Positions 31,413 to 43,814 of a stretch of 64,000 nucleotides of DNA are shown here, piece after piece (positions within the stretch are counted from its first letter, which is position 1; every line of letters starts with the position of its first letter). Source of the stretch: Microvelia longipes (lineage: Eukaryota > Arthropoda > Insecta > Hemiptera > Veliidae); contig JACMZG010001875.1 of assembly GCA_018340805.1 (NCBI GenBank), positions 225,596-289,595 of the forward strand, read 5' to 3'. The notes under the pieces were generated by a model that was not told the DNA's origin, did no database searches, and saw nothing but the letters and a program-made list of their open reading frames with translations. The position numbers were made by a program, and so were the translations under genes.

Positions 31413-32916
31413 CTGAAACAAAAAGGGTATATAATCAGTAAAATATTGGAAAACCATTTTAAATAGTAAAAGGTAAATAGTTTGTAAAAAGAGTGAAGAT
31501 CATTATGAGTGAAGACTTTTTCACTAAATATCGATATTTGCACTATCGCAGCCTATAAGCCATTTTCCACATAAATATCGATTAATTGTACATTGCAGCA
31601 AGGTACTATCAGCCAAATATAATGTACTTTATTTCATGCGGCTAGTATGAGGAATACTAAAATGCAAATGAAACGATGGATGACAAGCCTGAAAAAGAAG
31701 AAGCACGTCTCGATAAAGATGGTGGTACGAAGTCCTAATAGAACATTTCCAAATTTAGATCAGTTTTTGTTTGTATTATTCAATTTATTATAGTTCACTT
31801 TTATTCAGCCTAGCCGTTCTTTTCAACGATTCGAATAAACGAAGAATTTTTTTTTATAGATACAGACTCTAAACTCTAAATCAATTACAGTAGGGATCAT
31901 AGTAAACCAGATTAACAAAATAACTTAATTAAACTTCCGGTCAATAAACGGAAGGAGTTTTTCCAATAAATTCCAAAAGGTGATACGGCAACATTGCAAT
32001 AAATTTTAATCCTTTATCAAATTAATTTAAAATATTTTTCCAAAAAAGTACAGACTTACACTTATTCACAAGTAATAATAATTTTGGACTATCCCAGCTT
32101 AAACGAATTGATAAAAATACTTCTAGATTAATATTTGAACAAAAACTTTATAACACCTAAAATGTTGAAAACACTGAATAAATCCAAAAATATGTAAACC
32201 AAAGCACATCTAGCCCAAGATACAATTTAACTAAGTATGCATCCATGTTCGATCATATTTATTTTAATATTTCCCACACTTTAGCCGATACATGAGATTA
32301 TATAAATACATAGATGTACGAATTCGTATAGATCGATACATAATAAACATGGAATCTATAAATAAATATACGTCAGTATAGAATATATATATGTTCATCA
32401 AATGCAATGTAAATTTTCAAATTGCATCCCCATACATATTGAAAGGTAAAAGTCATTTCTCTTGTATTTCAAAATATTATTGGAGTGAAATTCTGATAAT
32501 CGAAGTTTCAATATTGATTTCTGTTTTTGAAAAATATGAAATCCTAGAGAGGAAATAAACCATGTTTTGTAGAAGTCTGAATCATTAGATTGACATTTAG
32601 GAATGGGTGATTCAGTCATCATTGTATAGTGTTAGTCATATGTAAAGTGAATTATATTACTTGATATTACCGAGTTTTATAAGAACAAGGAGAGTGACGA
32701 AACAGAATGAACGATAAATAAAAGAGAGAGGGCGATAAATAAAGTAAAGTGTATTTAACATAGACAGAATGACAATTTTAATGTTTATCTCTAGACGGTG
32801 TAAATGTGAGGTTTATTGACTAGTTTTAAGGGAGTATAAGAAGCACTTTTCACTACCAAGGAGAAAAAGTTACTTTTTCACTCCTTGGGGTGAAAAGTAA
32901 TTTTTTTTTTACTCAA
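31413..32916. other. Probable Lar intron, AT-rich
   Basis: No upstream exon recognised. A short palindrome, CCAAGGAGAAAAAGT with its complement, lies at 32858-32890. Frames at 31340-31543 and 32398-32622 are chance extensions. Confidence 0.45.
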
Positions 32917-33348
32917 AATCCGTTCGTTCAATGAAAATTAAACTAATGCTGATATGTAATAAAACTTGGCACATATGTTAGTTTATAATAACTAAACGCA
33001 TACCAAACTTCAAACCGATCGGTATAGTTTTCTGCGTTTTTATGATTTTTTGTAATTTTTACTAAGTCATTATTGCGGGTTGATGAGGTCATAAAAAATA
33101 TTTTCCGGATAGCAACAACTAAAACCTAAAGATTAATTTTTGTACTAAATTTCAATTCTCTAGCATAATACACTAGGATAACGGAGATAACAGACCACAC
33201 AGAAAGGAGGGCAGACATCTTAGTGAAAACTACTCAGGAGGTCTTCCAAAAACTTGAAACGGATAATTCCGGGGACTTTCCGGTTTCGGATTTTTTTACA
33301 AACACAATACTATTCCTTGCATATCTACAGTATTAATGAGGAAAAGTT
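32917..33348 (+). mobile_element. TE-A 3' half
   Basis: Plus orientation. It starts at the family block TTCAATGAAAATTAAACTAA and keeps GTCATTATTGCGGGTTGATG, AAACGGATAATTCCGGGGAC and the 3' end TATTAATGAGGAAAAGT. The head is missing. Confidence 0.8.
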
Positions 33349-33780
33349 GATTGATATGAATTAATAAAAATAATAATAACTGTAAAGGAACTTATTGTGG
33401 AAGAAGAGTACTTGAATCAAACAGGGGGGAGTCTTGAACCCTCACAATAGTAAGGGTTCACAATTGCAACTTGAAAAAGTACAGAGATGAACGAAAAATG
33501 TACGTTGAAAATTTTAAGAAATGAGAAAAATACCAAGACAAAAACTAAAAAAATTAAAATTGAGTTAGAAACATAATTATCAAGAATAAATAAAATATAT
33601 GAATCACATTAAAAGAGAGATTGAAAGGGAAAAAAGAGACATCAAAGAGTGGCAGATAGTGTTGACAGAAAAAAATAGATGAAAATAGAGACCTTGGATA
33701 AAGTAAGAGATGAAATAGTAACAAGTACAAACAAAGGCAGAAGAGATGATGAAAAAATATGATAGACGAAGTAGACAAGT
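33349..33780. other. A/G-rich unassigned sequence
   Basis: Purine-rich sequence. Overlapping Leu/Ser/Phe frames on the minus strand (33554-33912) reflect this bias. Confidence 0.4.
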
Positions 33781-34437
33781 GAGAGATACAGGTAGTATTA
33801 GCAATATGAAGACAGGTGAAAATAGAGAAGCGTAAGAGTGAGAGAGCAAAAGTAAGAGACACCAAAGAGGCTTAACTAATAAAGCTAATGGACTTGTCTT
33901 GTGTCCACACATAGAAATGACTTGTTAGCTTTTAGCCAGGTTCGGCTAATGTGATCGCACATTTCTAAACATTCTAGAGCACAGAGTTATGGGAATTGCC
34001 AAAGAAACGGATTCGTACAACAAATAGTAGTAAATCTAATAAGGTTGTGTGATGACAAACGAATCGATTGTATGCTGACCAGCTAAGGATTAGAGAATTT
34101 CATAACGACAAAAACCTGCAAAGCATACGATTTTTTATTGACGCTTACTATTCACTTTTCTTATTTCTCGTGCAGCAGTGAGTGAACCCCAGATGATTTA
34201 ATCATGGCCCTACCATTTTAGTCACCACAAAATAAGTGAATCACACGAGTCAAAGTCATGGTCCCTACCCATAAAGACACCACAAAATAAGTGAAGCTAT
34301 ATGAGCCAATCGTGGTCCTTATTGTTTTAATCCTCATCTGGATTGACAAAACATATTTCTTACACAAATTATTAAAATTTTACACTTAAACTTTAAAAAG
34401 AGATGCAATAAAAATGATCGAGTACTGCAAAATCATG

Positions 34438-34660
34438 TGCTCCATAGCCGCGGTCGTATAGTACTGGACTCGGCACCGGATGTCTGGGGTTCACAGCCCG
34501 GGCTATGCTCTCAGTTTTTTTTATGCATATAATTTGTTGTAAAAGATTTCGCCAACTTTAGCTTACTTTGACATAGAAGATGTGACCCACTCGAGGTGGT
34601 TCCCGCAGGCGAATACCCTGAAGAGCCAAAAAGGCCCTAAAACGGCATTATTATTATTAT
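34438..34660 (+). mobile_element. SINE-1 copy
   Basis: Plus orientation. Head CCATAGCCGCGGTCGTATAG, B-box-like GGGGTTCACAGCCCGGGCTA, body AAAAGATTTCGCCAACTTTA and CCCACTCGAGGTGGTTCCCG, 3' end GGCCCTAAAACGGC then (ATT)n tail. Confidence 0.8.
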
Positions 34661-36322
34661 ATACTGCAAATAGTTTGTTTACATTTAGTTCGTTAAATCT
34701 TGTTAAGGGTTAAACAAAAAGGGCTGTCTATAGAACCAATCTCCCTAATTGGGCAAAATGTGAACTACATGCCATCTCAGACAGAAAATCTCATTTTTTC
34801 CCAAATTGTTAATTATATACTTTACTCATAAATTACATATATAAACTAAAACATCGTCTTCTGAAAAGATAAAAGGAAATGAAAAATAGTTTAGAGTCAG
34901 ACAAATGAATGCTAAACTTAAAAATGGTTGCGGAAAACAAGTTTATCTAAGCAAGTAATTTGAAGTTAATATACTCTTCATCCATAAAATTTGTCTTATG
35001 TTTTTTTTTTATTTTATTGTCAAAAAAAAAATAGTTACAAAACAAAGAATGTGACAAATGGATGATATAAAGCTAATAAATGATGCACCGACAAAACGGA
35101 TGATACAAAGGGTTGAAAAAATGGTGAAAACGTACAATACATAAATTGCACCCCTAAGGGATTTAAAGAGTAAAATGAACATTTCATGGTTGGCGGTATG
35201 TGAGTAAAGGTAATGGACTAAGACGTAAGGCATGGTAGGAAGTGGGGGGCTAAGTTAAAAAATGGTCTAGTGACGTCATATAGACTAGAAAGAAAATCTT
35301 GAAATTGAAAGTTTAAATTAGCTAATAATATGAATCATATTACTAAACCATATTCAATAATGGTTAATTCTTTTTTTTAATTTTTTTTTTAAACAAAAAA
35401 AACATAGTTTTTCAGTAGAAAGAAAAATTCTGTTTTGCATGCTCCGTTAATCCAAAACTAACAAGCATTTTCAATCTTCTTGATGTTTAAATTAATTTTG
35501 TTCCCATATTCTTAAAACGTTGTTTTTAAATATTATTTTTTTATTGATCAAAAATTTCTTTTCGAGTTTACATGTAACAAATGCTTAATCCGAAAAACCT
35601 CATAAGAGTCCATTTTACGACGAAATTCGCTAAAAAGGAAACTGTGACATCACCTCAGAAGAAAAATTACATCGACAAGAGAAACAACCTACTTAGACTT
35701 ATCTGTGGGAGAAATGAAAATAGGGGTTTGTTGAGAAAATTGTTTTGTCATAAAGACATGACGAGACAGCCATTTTGAGTTGATCATAGCCTAAGTTACA
35801 AAGTACGAATGCTTGTCATTTTGTCACATCTTATAAGCAATGGTTAAACTGCAATGTTTATTAAACTCTCTCTTTGTCTGGAATTAGAGATAAAATAGCC
35901 TACGTCGGATTATAAAGAGGGTGTGGAAACGTTTGTTTAATCGCAACAACTTCCAATGGTAGTAGGACACGATACGGGCAGTGAGGTGAAGTCAGTACCA
36001 GGTAACCTGAAGTAGTAAGTAATATGGGGGTGTAGTAACTATCAGGCAAGTAGGCCACGTTGTTGGGTCCTTTTTTGCCAGCTCCTAAAGATAGTGTTCT
36101 ATCCTTTTTAATTTCAAGTGTAGGTATTTTCATCTAATCTAGACAGAAGAGCGTGAATTTCTATGGTTGCCTCTCATGTTTTTTTCAAGCAATCATACAT
36201 ATTTTCACTGACTCTATAGTCTAATGAAAACTGGAACAACACGTGCTCTCAGCTGTTAAACCAAACCTCCATACACTTTAAAACTACAAGACAGAAACAG
36301 TATAGTATTATAATGAATCTAC

Positions 36323-36566
36323 AATAAGGGTCATAAATTTTGCCTATACCCAGTTTCATTTAGGTAAGGATCTTTAAACGAGTACATGACAACGCACAGG
36401 TCGAGACCACCGCTTTAACGTCCCTTTCTTAAAGGACGTAGTACGCAGAATTTGTATCCTCTCATAAAAATCCTAGAGCCCGTGTGGGATTGAACGCACG
36501 ACTAAAGTCCATTTCATTCTGTGTATTGTCCGCGTACCTTAACCACTTACACCACGGGTGGACTCT
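36323..36566 (-). mobile_element. SINE-2 copy, tRNA-derived
   Basis: Minus orientation. The head read backwards from 36566 is GAGTCCACCCGTGGTGTAAG then TGGTTAAGG (A-box-like). A B-box-like CGTTCAATCCC follows. The body has AAGAAAGGGACG and GCGTTGTCATGTACTCG, and it ends in the AAACTGGGTATAGGCAAAAT block. The head could be mistaken for a tRNA gene, but the acceptor stem does not close and the body recurs at 56050. Confidence 0.75.
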
Positions 36567-36887
36567 AGATAACCTGAAATTATACTTCTTAAGACAATGT
36601 TTGCTGATTAGTCAAATCATAACTATCGCAAATCGACCGTCTAAGTTAAAAAATCGAATTAACCTTATGGGATTCGTTACGCTCGTCCTAAAAGCTCAAA
36701 ATAAGCGTAATTTATAACTAATTATATACTGGATTTGTTTCGTTCGTCTTGAAACAAGATCGTTTGAATCGCTGCGGTCAACCATCCTTATAACCACGCT
36801 TGATAATTCTGTCAAAACTGAACCGACATTAAGCAGTAGAATATGCACACTGTATTTGATTAAATAGTTTTATGTCACATTGGATAC

Positions 36888-37160
36888 TTGTAATATATTA
36901 CAAGCAACACATTTCCGCACAACATTCGTGTAATATATTTTTGTGTATATATTACAAGCAACACATTCGTGTAATATATTACAAAGCAACACATAACGTG
37001 TAAATATATTACAAGAACACATTCGTGTAATATATTTACAAGCAACACATTCGTGAATATATACAAGCAACACATACGTGTAATATATTTCAAGCAACAC
37101 ATTCGTGTAATATTATTACAATATTGCAACACATTCTTACAAGCAACACCACAAGCACAC
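36888..37160 (+). repeat. 27-bp minisatellite
   Basis: About nine units of ACAAGCAACACATTCGTGTA followed by ATATATT. The unit is partly self-complementary at its ends (TGTAATATATTACA). Indels are frequent. The counterpart is at 40425-40672. Confidence 0.85.
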
Positions 37161-37164
37161 ATTA

Positions 37165-37395
37165 ATTAAGCAAAACTTAATCACATTTGTTGGTTTAATA
37201 CCACATGCGTGCCACATCAATGTGATTAGTTTTTAGTGTTCATTTAAAGTCTTCACAAGGTCAGATAATAACGTTATAAAAAATATTTTGCCGGATAGTA
37301 CAAGTGACCAAAGATTGAGTTTGTGCCAAATATCAACTCTTTTAGCATAAACACGCAGAAGAGCTACGATGTGATAGCAGAGACACACACACAGA
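37165..37395 (+). mobile_element. TE-A fragment before assembly N
   Basis: Contains the family blocks TACCACATGCGTGCCACATC, AATAACGTTATAAAAAATAT and CTCTTTTAGCATAAACACGC. It stops in the CA tract at the single N (37396). The intact equivalent in the second copy (40675-40955) continues past this point. Confidence 0.75.
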
Positions 37396-38033
37396 NAGAG
37401 AGATACAGGTAGATTACAAATATTGAAACAGAGTGAAACTGGAGGACGTGTGAGAGAAGAGCAAAAGTAACGAGACCCCAAGAGGGCTAACGAATAAAGT
37501 AATGGACTTGTCTTGTGTCCACACATAGAATGACTTGTTAGCTTTAGCCAGTCGCTAAATGTGATCGTACATCTGAAACCAGCTAGAGCACAGAGTATGG
37601 GAAACTCTTGCAAAGAAACGGATTCGTACAACAAATAGTAGAAATCTAATAATGTTGTTGATGACAAAACGAAGATCGTAACCTGACGCAGCAAAAGGAT
37701 TAGAGAAAAATTTCATTAACGACAAAACCCAAACAACGATTTACTTTATTGACGCTTACTATATCACTTTTTATGTTCCGCTGCAGCAGTGAGTGAACCC
37801 AGATGAGTTTAGTCCATGGCCCCTCCATTTAGTCACCACAAATAAGTGGAATCACACGATCAATAGTCATGTCCCTACCATTTAGACACAAAAAATTGAA
37901 GCTCTATGAGGCTCATCGTGGTACTTATGTTAATCCTCAACTGGATGTACAAACATATTCTACACAAATTATTAAAATTTACACTTAACATTTAAAAAGA
38001 GAGCAATAAAAAGATCGAGTACTGTCAAATCAG

Positions 38034-38237
38034 TCTCCATAGCCGCGGTCGTAGTACGGACTTCGGCACCGATGTCGGGTCACACCCGCTATGCCTCATT
38101 TTTTTATCATATAATTTTGTAAAACTTTCGCCAACTTTAGCTTTCCTTTGAACATAAAGATGTGACCACTCGAGGGTACCGCAAAGGGGGGCCAAAATAC
38201 CCTGAAGACCAAAAGCCCTAAAACGGCATTAATTAAT
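38034..38237 (+). mobile_element. SINE-1 (duplicate, degraded by indels)
   Basis: Second copy of the SINE-1 at 34438, with multiple single-base losses. Probably an artefactual duplicate. Confidence 0.7.
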
Positions 38238-39850
38238 ATAATACTGCAATAGTGTTTACATTTATTCGTTAAAATCTGTTAAGGGTAAACAAAATGCTGC
38301 GTCTATAAAAACAACTCCCTACTGGCAAACTGTGAACTACAGCATCTCAGACAGAAATCTCATTTTTTCCCAATTGGTTAATATATAACTTACAAATTAC
38401 ATATATAAACTAAAACATCGCCTTCTGAAAAGGTAAAAGGAAATGAAAAATAGTTCAAAGTTAGACAAATGAAAATGCTAAAATAAAATGGTTGCGGAAA
38501 ACGAGTTTATCTAAGCAAGTAATTTGAAGTAATATACTCTTCATACCATAAACATTTGTCTTATGTTTTTTTATTTTATTGTCAAAAGTTACAAAAACAA
38601 AGAATGTGACAAATGATGATATAAAAGCTAATAAATGATGCACCGACAAAACGAATGATACAAAGGGTTGAAAAAAATTGTGAAAACGTACAATACATAA
38701 TTGCACCCCTAAGGGATTAAAGAGCCATTCATGGTTGGCGGTATGTGAGTAAGGTGGTTGGACTAAGACGTAAAGGCATGGTAGGAAGTGGGCGGGGCTA
38801 AGTGAAAAGATGGTCTAGTGACGTCAATATAGACTAGAAAGAAAATCTTGAAATGAAAGTTTAATTAGCTAATATGAATCAATTTATTACAAACCATATT
38901 CAATAATGGATAATTTTTTTTTAATTTTTTAAACAAAAAAAAACATAGTTTCAGTAGAAAAAATTCTATTTTCTGCATGCTCCGTTAATCAAAACTACAA
39001 GCATTTCAATCTTCTGATGTTTTAATTAATTTATGTTCCATACTTTCTTAAAACGTGTTTTTAAAATATTATTCTTTTTTTTGATCAAATAATTTCTTTT
39101 CGAGTTTACATGTAACGATGCTTAATCCAAACAACCTCATAAGAGTCATTTTACGACGAAAATTCGCTGAAAGGAAACTGTGACATCATTCGAAAGAAAA
39201 TTTACACCGAGAACAAACAACCTACTTTGATTATCTTGGGAGAAATGAAAATAGGGGGTTTGTTGAGAAAATTGTTAGTCATAAAGACATGATGAGACAG
39301 CCATTTTGAGTTATTTCATAGCCTAAGTTACAAAGTACGAATGCTTTGTCATTTTTCACATATATATAGGCAATGGTTAAACTGCAATGTTTATTAAACT
39401 CTCTCTTTGTCTGGAAATTAGAGATAAATAGCCTAGTCGGATTATAAGAGAGGTGAAACCGTTTGTTTAATCGCACAAACTTCCAATGGGTAGTAGGACA
39501 CGATACGGGCAGTGAGGTGAAGTCAGTACCCCAGGTAACCTGAAGTAGTAGTATATGGGGGAGTGGTAGTAACTTCAGGCAAGTAGGCCACGTTGTTTGG
39601 TCCTTTTTGCCAGCTCCCAAGATAGTGTTTCTACTCCTTTAATTTCAAGTGTAGTATATTTCATCTAATCTAGACAGAAGAGCCGTGAATTTCTATGGTT
39701 CCTCTCATGTTTTTTTCAAGCAATCATACATATTTTCACTGACTCTTATAGTCTAATGAAAACTGGGAACAACACGTGCTCTCACTGTTAAACCAAACCT
39801 CCACACTTAAACTACAAGACAGAAACAGTATATATTATAATGAATCTACA

Positions 39851-40097
39851 ATAAGGGTCATAAATTTTGCCTATACCCAGTTTCATTTAGGGTAAGGGAT
39901 CTTTTAACGAGTACATGACAACGCACAGGCTCGAGACCACCGGGGCTTTACGTCCTTCTTAAAGGACGTAGTACGCAGTAATTTGTATCCCTCTCATAAA
40001 ATCCTAGAGGCCCGTGCTGGGATTGAACGCACGACTAAAGTCCATTCATTCTGTGTATTGCGCGTACCTTAACCACTACACCACGGGTGACTCTAAG
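39851..40097 (-). mobile_element. SINE-2 (duplicate)
   Basis: Second copy of the SINE-2 at 36323, with fewer indels. Same head and tail landmarks. Confidence 0.7.
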
Positions 40098-40424
40098 ATA
40101 ACCTGAAATTATACTTCTTAAGACAATGTTAGCTGATAGTCAATCATAAGCTATCGCAACAATCGACCGTCTAAGTTAAAAAAAATCGAATTAACCTTAT
40201 GGGATTCGTTACGCTCGTCCTAAAAGCTCAAAATAAGCGTAAATTTAATAACTAATTATATACTTGGATTTGTTTCGTTCGTCTTGAAACAAGATCAGTT
40301 TGAATCGCTGCGGTCAACCATCCCTTATAACCACGCTTGATAATGCTCTACAAAACTAACCGACATAAGCAGTAGATATGCACACTGTATTTGATTAAAT
40401 AGTTTTATGTCACATTGGATATTG

Positions 40425-40672
40425 TAATATATTACAACAATTTGTAATATTACAAGCACACATTCGTGTAATATATTACAGCAACACATTTGTGTAATTA
40501 TTACAAGCACTACATTTGTGTAATATATTACAAGCAAACAATCGTGTAATATATTACAAGCAACACATACGTGTATATATTACAAGCAACACATTCGTGT
40601 AATATATTACAAGCAACACACAAGCAACACTTACAAGCAACACATCACAGCACACAAGAATTAAGCAAACTA
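40425..40672 (+). repeat. 27-bp minisatellite (duplicate)
   Basis: Counterpart of 36888-37160, about eight units. Confidence 0.8.
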
Positions 40673-40674
40673 AT

Positions 40675-40955
40675 CACACTTGCTGCTTAGTACCACAAGC
40701 GTGCCACATCAATGTGATAATTTTTTGGTGTTTCATTTAAAGTCTTCACAAGGTCAGATAATAACGTTATAAAAATATTTTGCGGATAGTACAAGTAGAC
40801 CTAAAGATTGAGTTTGTGCCAAATATCAACTCTTTAGCATAAACACGCAGAAGAGCTACGATGATAGCAGAACACACACACAAGACAGAAAACTTAGTAA
40901 AAACTTCTCAGAGGTCTTAAAACGTCTAAACATATAATTAAAGTGAAATCATTGT
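40675..40955 (+). mobile_element. TE-A fragment
   Basis: Plus orientation. It carries CCACAAGCGTGCCACATCAA, then GCATAAACACGCAGAAGAGC, an ACACACACA tract and the decayed 3' block AAAACTTCTCAGAGGTCTTA. It continues beyond the region shared with copy 1. Confidence 0.75.
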
Positions 40956-40959
40956 TTCA

Positions 40960-41590
40960 AATTTTATAGCCAACACAATAATTTCCCTAAATAAATAAGA
41001 AATAAAATAAGAAAACTAAAAAAGACAAAGACACAGCAAACAATAAAAATAATTTTATAAGAATAGCGAAACAAAGATACAAAAGCGAAATGCATAAGCG
41101 CGTAATAAATTGACGCTTAATGGCTCTTGAAAAGACAAAGAAAATACCAAGAAGAATAATAAAGAACCATCTGTAATTATTTAAATTACAAAATAACCCT
41201 TTATTATCATCAATACAACTTCAACATTGAAAAAACATCTACCTAAGCAACGTTAATAAATATTTATTAAAATCCTAAGTAAATACATTCCAAGTAAAGC
41301 TCCATAATTTATTTAAACTTCCACACACGAAGTAATGTATTTGAATTAATATAAAAATTACTCATCTGGATTTTATTATAATTTAATTTTTCAGTACGAT
41401 ATAGTTTTCCCTTTTTCATTTGCTTAATTAAATTACTGTAGGGACCTTTTCAATAAAAAAAAACAAAGGATTTCAAACATATATTTTCTTTAGTTAATTA
41501 AATTCACCTTAAACTCTAACAAATGTATTAGATTTTCAACAAAAATAAATGAATGGTTGTGAATGAATTTTCCAACCTGATAAACCAAAT

Positions 41591-41635
<45 letters not shown>

Positions 41636-41888
41636 CAAGGAAATACACTATAAAGCGATCTCCAAATTAATTGATCAACTTAATTCCAAACAAAAATCGT
41701 TAATGAGCCGTAGGGTATTCCTAATATCCTTTATGCAGGATCAAAATTTGCCAAAAAAAATTCATTATAATTTACTTAGTTGTCATGAAAATGCCGCTTA
41801 TGAAGTTGTTCAAAGATGGAAGAGTTAAGAGAGGGGTGGGAGGAATCGATTCAGATTAGCTTTTCATACCAAAAAATACATCTGAAAA
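40960..41888. other. Unassigned; 41-base poly(A)
   Basis: A-rich sequence with a pure A run at 41593-41633. A 91-codon frame (41553-41828) crosses this run and has a Lys tract. No domain recognised. Confidence 0.4.
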
Positions 41889-41897
41889 TATAATATA

Positions 41898-41988
<91 letters not shown>

Positions 41989-42022
41989 ATATATATATAT
42001 ATATATTATATATATAATATAT
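41889..42022. repeat. (TA)n microsatellite
   Basis: TA array with small interruptions, followed by a short GT tract. Confidence 0.95.
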
Positions 42023-42237
42023 ACACGAGTGTGTGTGTGTAAGAGTTTCTACTTTTTAGTATGGCGAACGGTAACTCTCAAAGGCTTTCTCAATCGAAAC
42101 GAAACTTGGCATATGACAAGATGTTAGGGAGGTTACGAAACCTATTATTTGTGAAAAAATAATAATACCTATAGCAAGGCGGTGATAATTTGCTAAATAC
42201 ATGGCAAAATGCCATGTACAACAAATAAAAAACAGTG

Positions 42238-42645
42238 ATCGTTCTGTGTATATAATCTCCGTTCTGGATAAATAATCTCCGTTCTGGTAAATATTCTCCC
42301 TCTGTGTAAATAATATCTGTTCTGTGTGAAAATCTTCATTCTGTGTAATTAATCTCCGTTCTGAGTAAATGATCTCCATTCTGCGTAAATAATCTCCGTT
42401 CTAGGTAAATTATCTACGTTCTAGATAAATAATCTCCGTTCTGTGTAAATAATATCCGTTCAGAATGAATTATCTTCGTTCTGGATAAATATTCTCCGCT
42501 CTGTATAAATAATATCTGTTCTGTGTGAATAATCTCCATTCTGTGTAATTAATCTCCGTTCTGTGTAAATAATCTCCGTTCTGGATGAATAATCTCCGTT
42601 CTGGGTAAATAATCTCCGTTCTGGTTAATAATCTCTGTTCAAGGG
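42238..42645 (+). repeat. 20-bp minisatellite
   Basis: About 20 units of TCTGTGTAAATAATCTCCGT with scattered substitutions. The minus frame at 42056-42379 is an artefact with recurring (T/S)ER and TQ residues. Confidence 0.9.
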
Positions 42646-42649
42646 TTTG

Positions 42650-43810
42650 GTACTTTCACGTAATCCTAAGGAGAATCCAAAAGCCAAGAAAGGGAAATTT
42701 TAGATATATATCTGTTAGTTATTTTCTTAACTAACGATTTGTCTAGTTGTTATTGTTAAATAAAAATTAAATTATGTTCAAAGAGATTTGTCGATTAATT
42801 GAGTCTAAATTGATAGTTAAAACAAGAGAGTACTTTATCGATTGAATGCTTAGGGGGATAAAGTAGCGATCTTCTAATCAAGTAATAATGCACAAACATT
42901 GACTTAGTTGGGTACGAAAACATTCACATAGTTCTTGAGATATTTCCCTGATGTTTGTAGGGAACTCTGCAAAGAAAAACACCTCGCGGTCTCTTAAATA
43001 TTGACTTCGTCAACAAAAGAACAGAATTCCCCAAGAGGGAATTAAGAGAAGAATAAAGAAGAATTCCAAAGAGTAAAAAAACCTTGGCAAAGAATTTTTC
43101 TTCCTGTTAAAATGTAATTAAATGGTTAACGATTTCCTCCTCCGTTTATTCTCTCAATTCTCAAACCAATTCTTCTCTTTAAAAACAATTCCTCATTCCA
43201 ATTCTTCTTTAAAAACAATTCTTTAAACAATTCTTTTAACTACCTCTCTCAGATGAATTCCGGAGCTCTTTTTTCTTTGATTCTTTTTAACACCTTTCCA
43301 AACTTGGGAATTCCCAAAGGTTTTTAATTCTAAAACCAATGAACACCTCCTTACCACTTCTTTAAATTCTATTACACTGTTCTGCCTCCCATTTTCCTCT
43401 TTTCACTAAATATCTTAATAAAGGCAATAACTATCCTCTGACGAGCGGATTTCTGCAAATTAACAATTCAAAATCGTATTTTTCATTGATTGCCAATATT
43501 TGTTTTAAGGTTCAATTTTATGAAATCTTTCGTTGACGATCGCACAAAGCAAATGTTGCATTCAAATTTGTCAAATACGGTAGTGTTTTGGTTCAAATCA
43601 GCAATTTGTTCGATTCGAATTCATATTTTAGCAGTCTGCTTTTTAATCTTGTCAATATAACTTTATAAGATATATAATCTTGATTAAGCTCTTTCAATAT
43701 AAAGTTGCCAACACTAAAATTAAGTTTATGGGACAATGGACCCCCTAAGAGGTCTAAGTGCCCTGGAATTTTCCACCTGAGTATTTTTTTTAAAAAAAAA
43801 AATTAAGTTT
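42650..43810. other. Unassigned sequence
   Basis: Less AT-rich than the average here but without a recognisable coding pattern. CTGACGA at 43438 lacks a partner GAAA. No gene seen. Confidence 0.4.
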
Positions 43811-43814
43811 GAAA

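Larger units (their letters stand above)
33781..37395 (+). repeat. Direct duplication, copy 1
   Basis: This 3.6-kb block recurs in full at 37398-40885, in the same order and orientation. Contents: a SINE-1 (34438), a SINE-2 (36323), a 27-bp minisatellite (36888) and a TE-A fragment (37165). Small frames such as 35581-35778 and 35900-36133 are broken by indels in the other copy, so they are not genes. It ends at a single N (37396). Confidence 0.9.
37398..40885 (+). repeat. Direct duplication, copy 2, indel-rich
   Basis: This copy repeats 33781-37395 from GAGATACAGGTAG onward. It is about 130 bp shorter and riddled with single-base deletions and homopolymer changes, especially at 37400-38350, while substitutions are few. 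For example, the SINE-1 head loses many single bases. This error profile, and the N exactly at the junction, fit uncorrected long-read sequence used to fill a gap. Treat this copy as probably not a real second locus. Confidence 0.85.

Noticed and set aside
36468..36566. tRNA gene on the minus strand
   Set aside because: A and B boxes are present, but the acceptor stem does not close and a SINE body shared with 56050-56272 follows.
36870..37162. Cys-rich proteins on the minus strand
   Set aside because: Artefact of a 27-bp minisatellite; frames differ between the two duplicated copies.
43438..43470. CTGACGA hammerhead candidate
   Set aside because: No GAAA box after the putative helix II, and no helix I partner.
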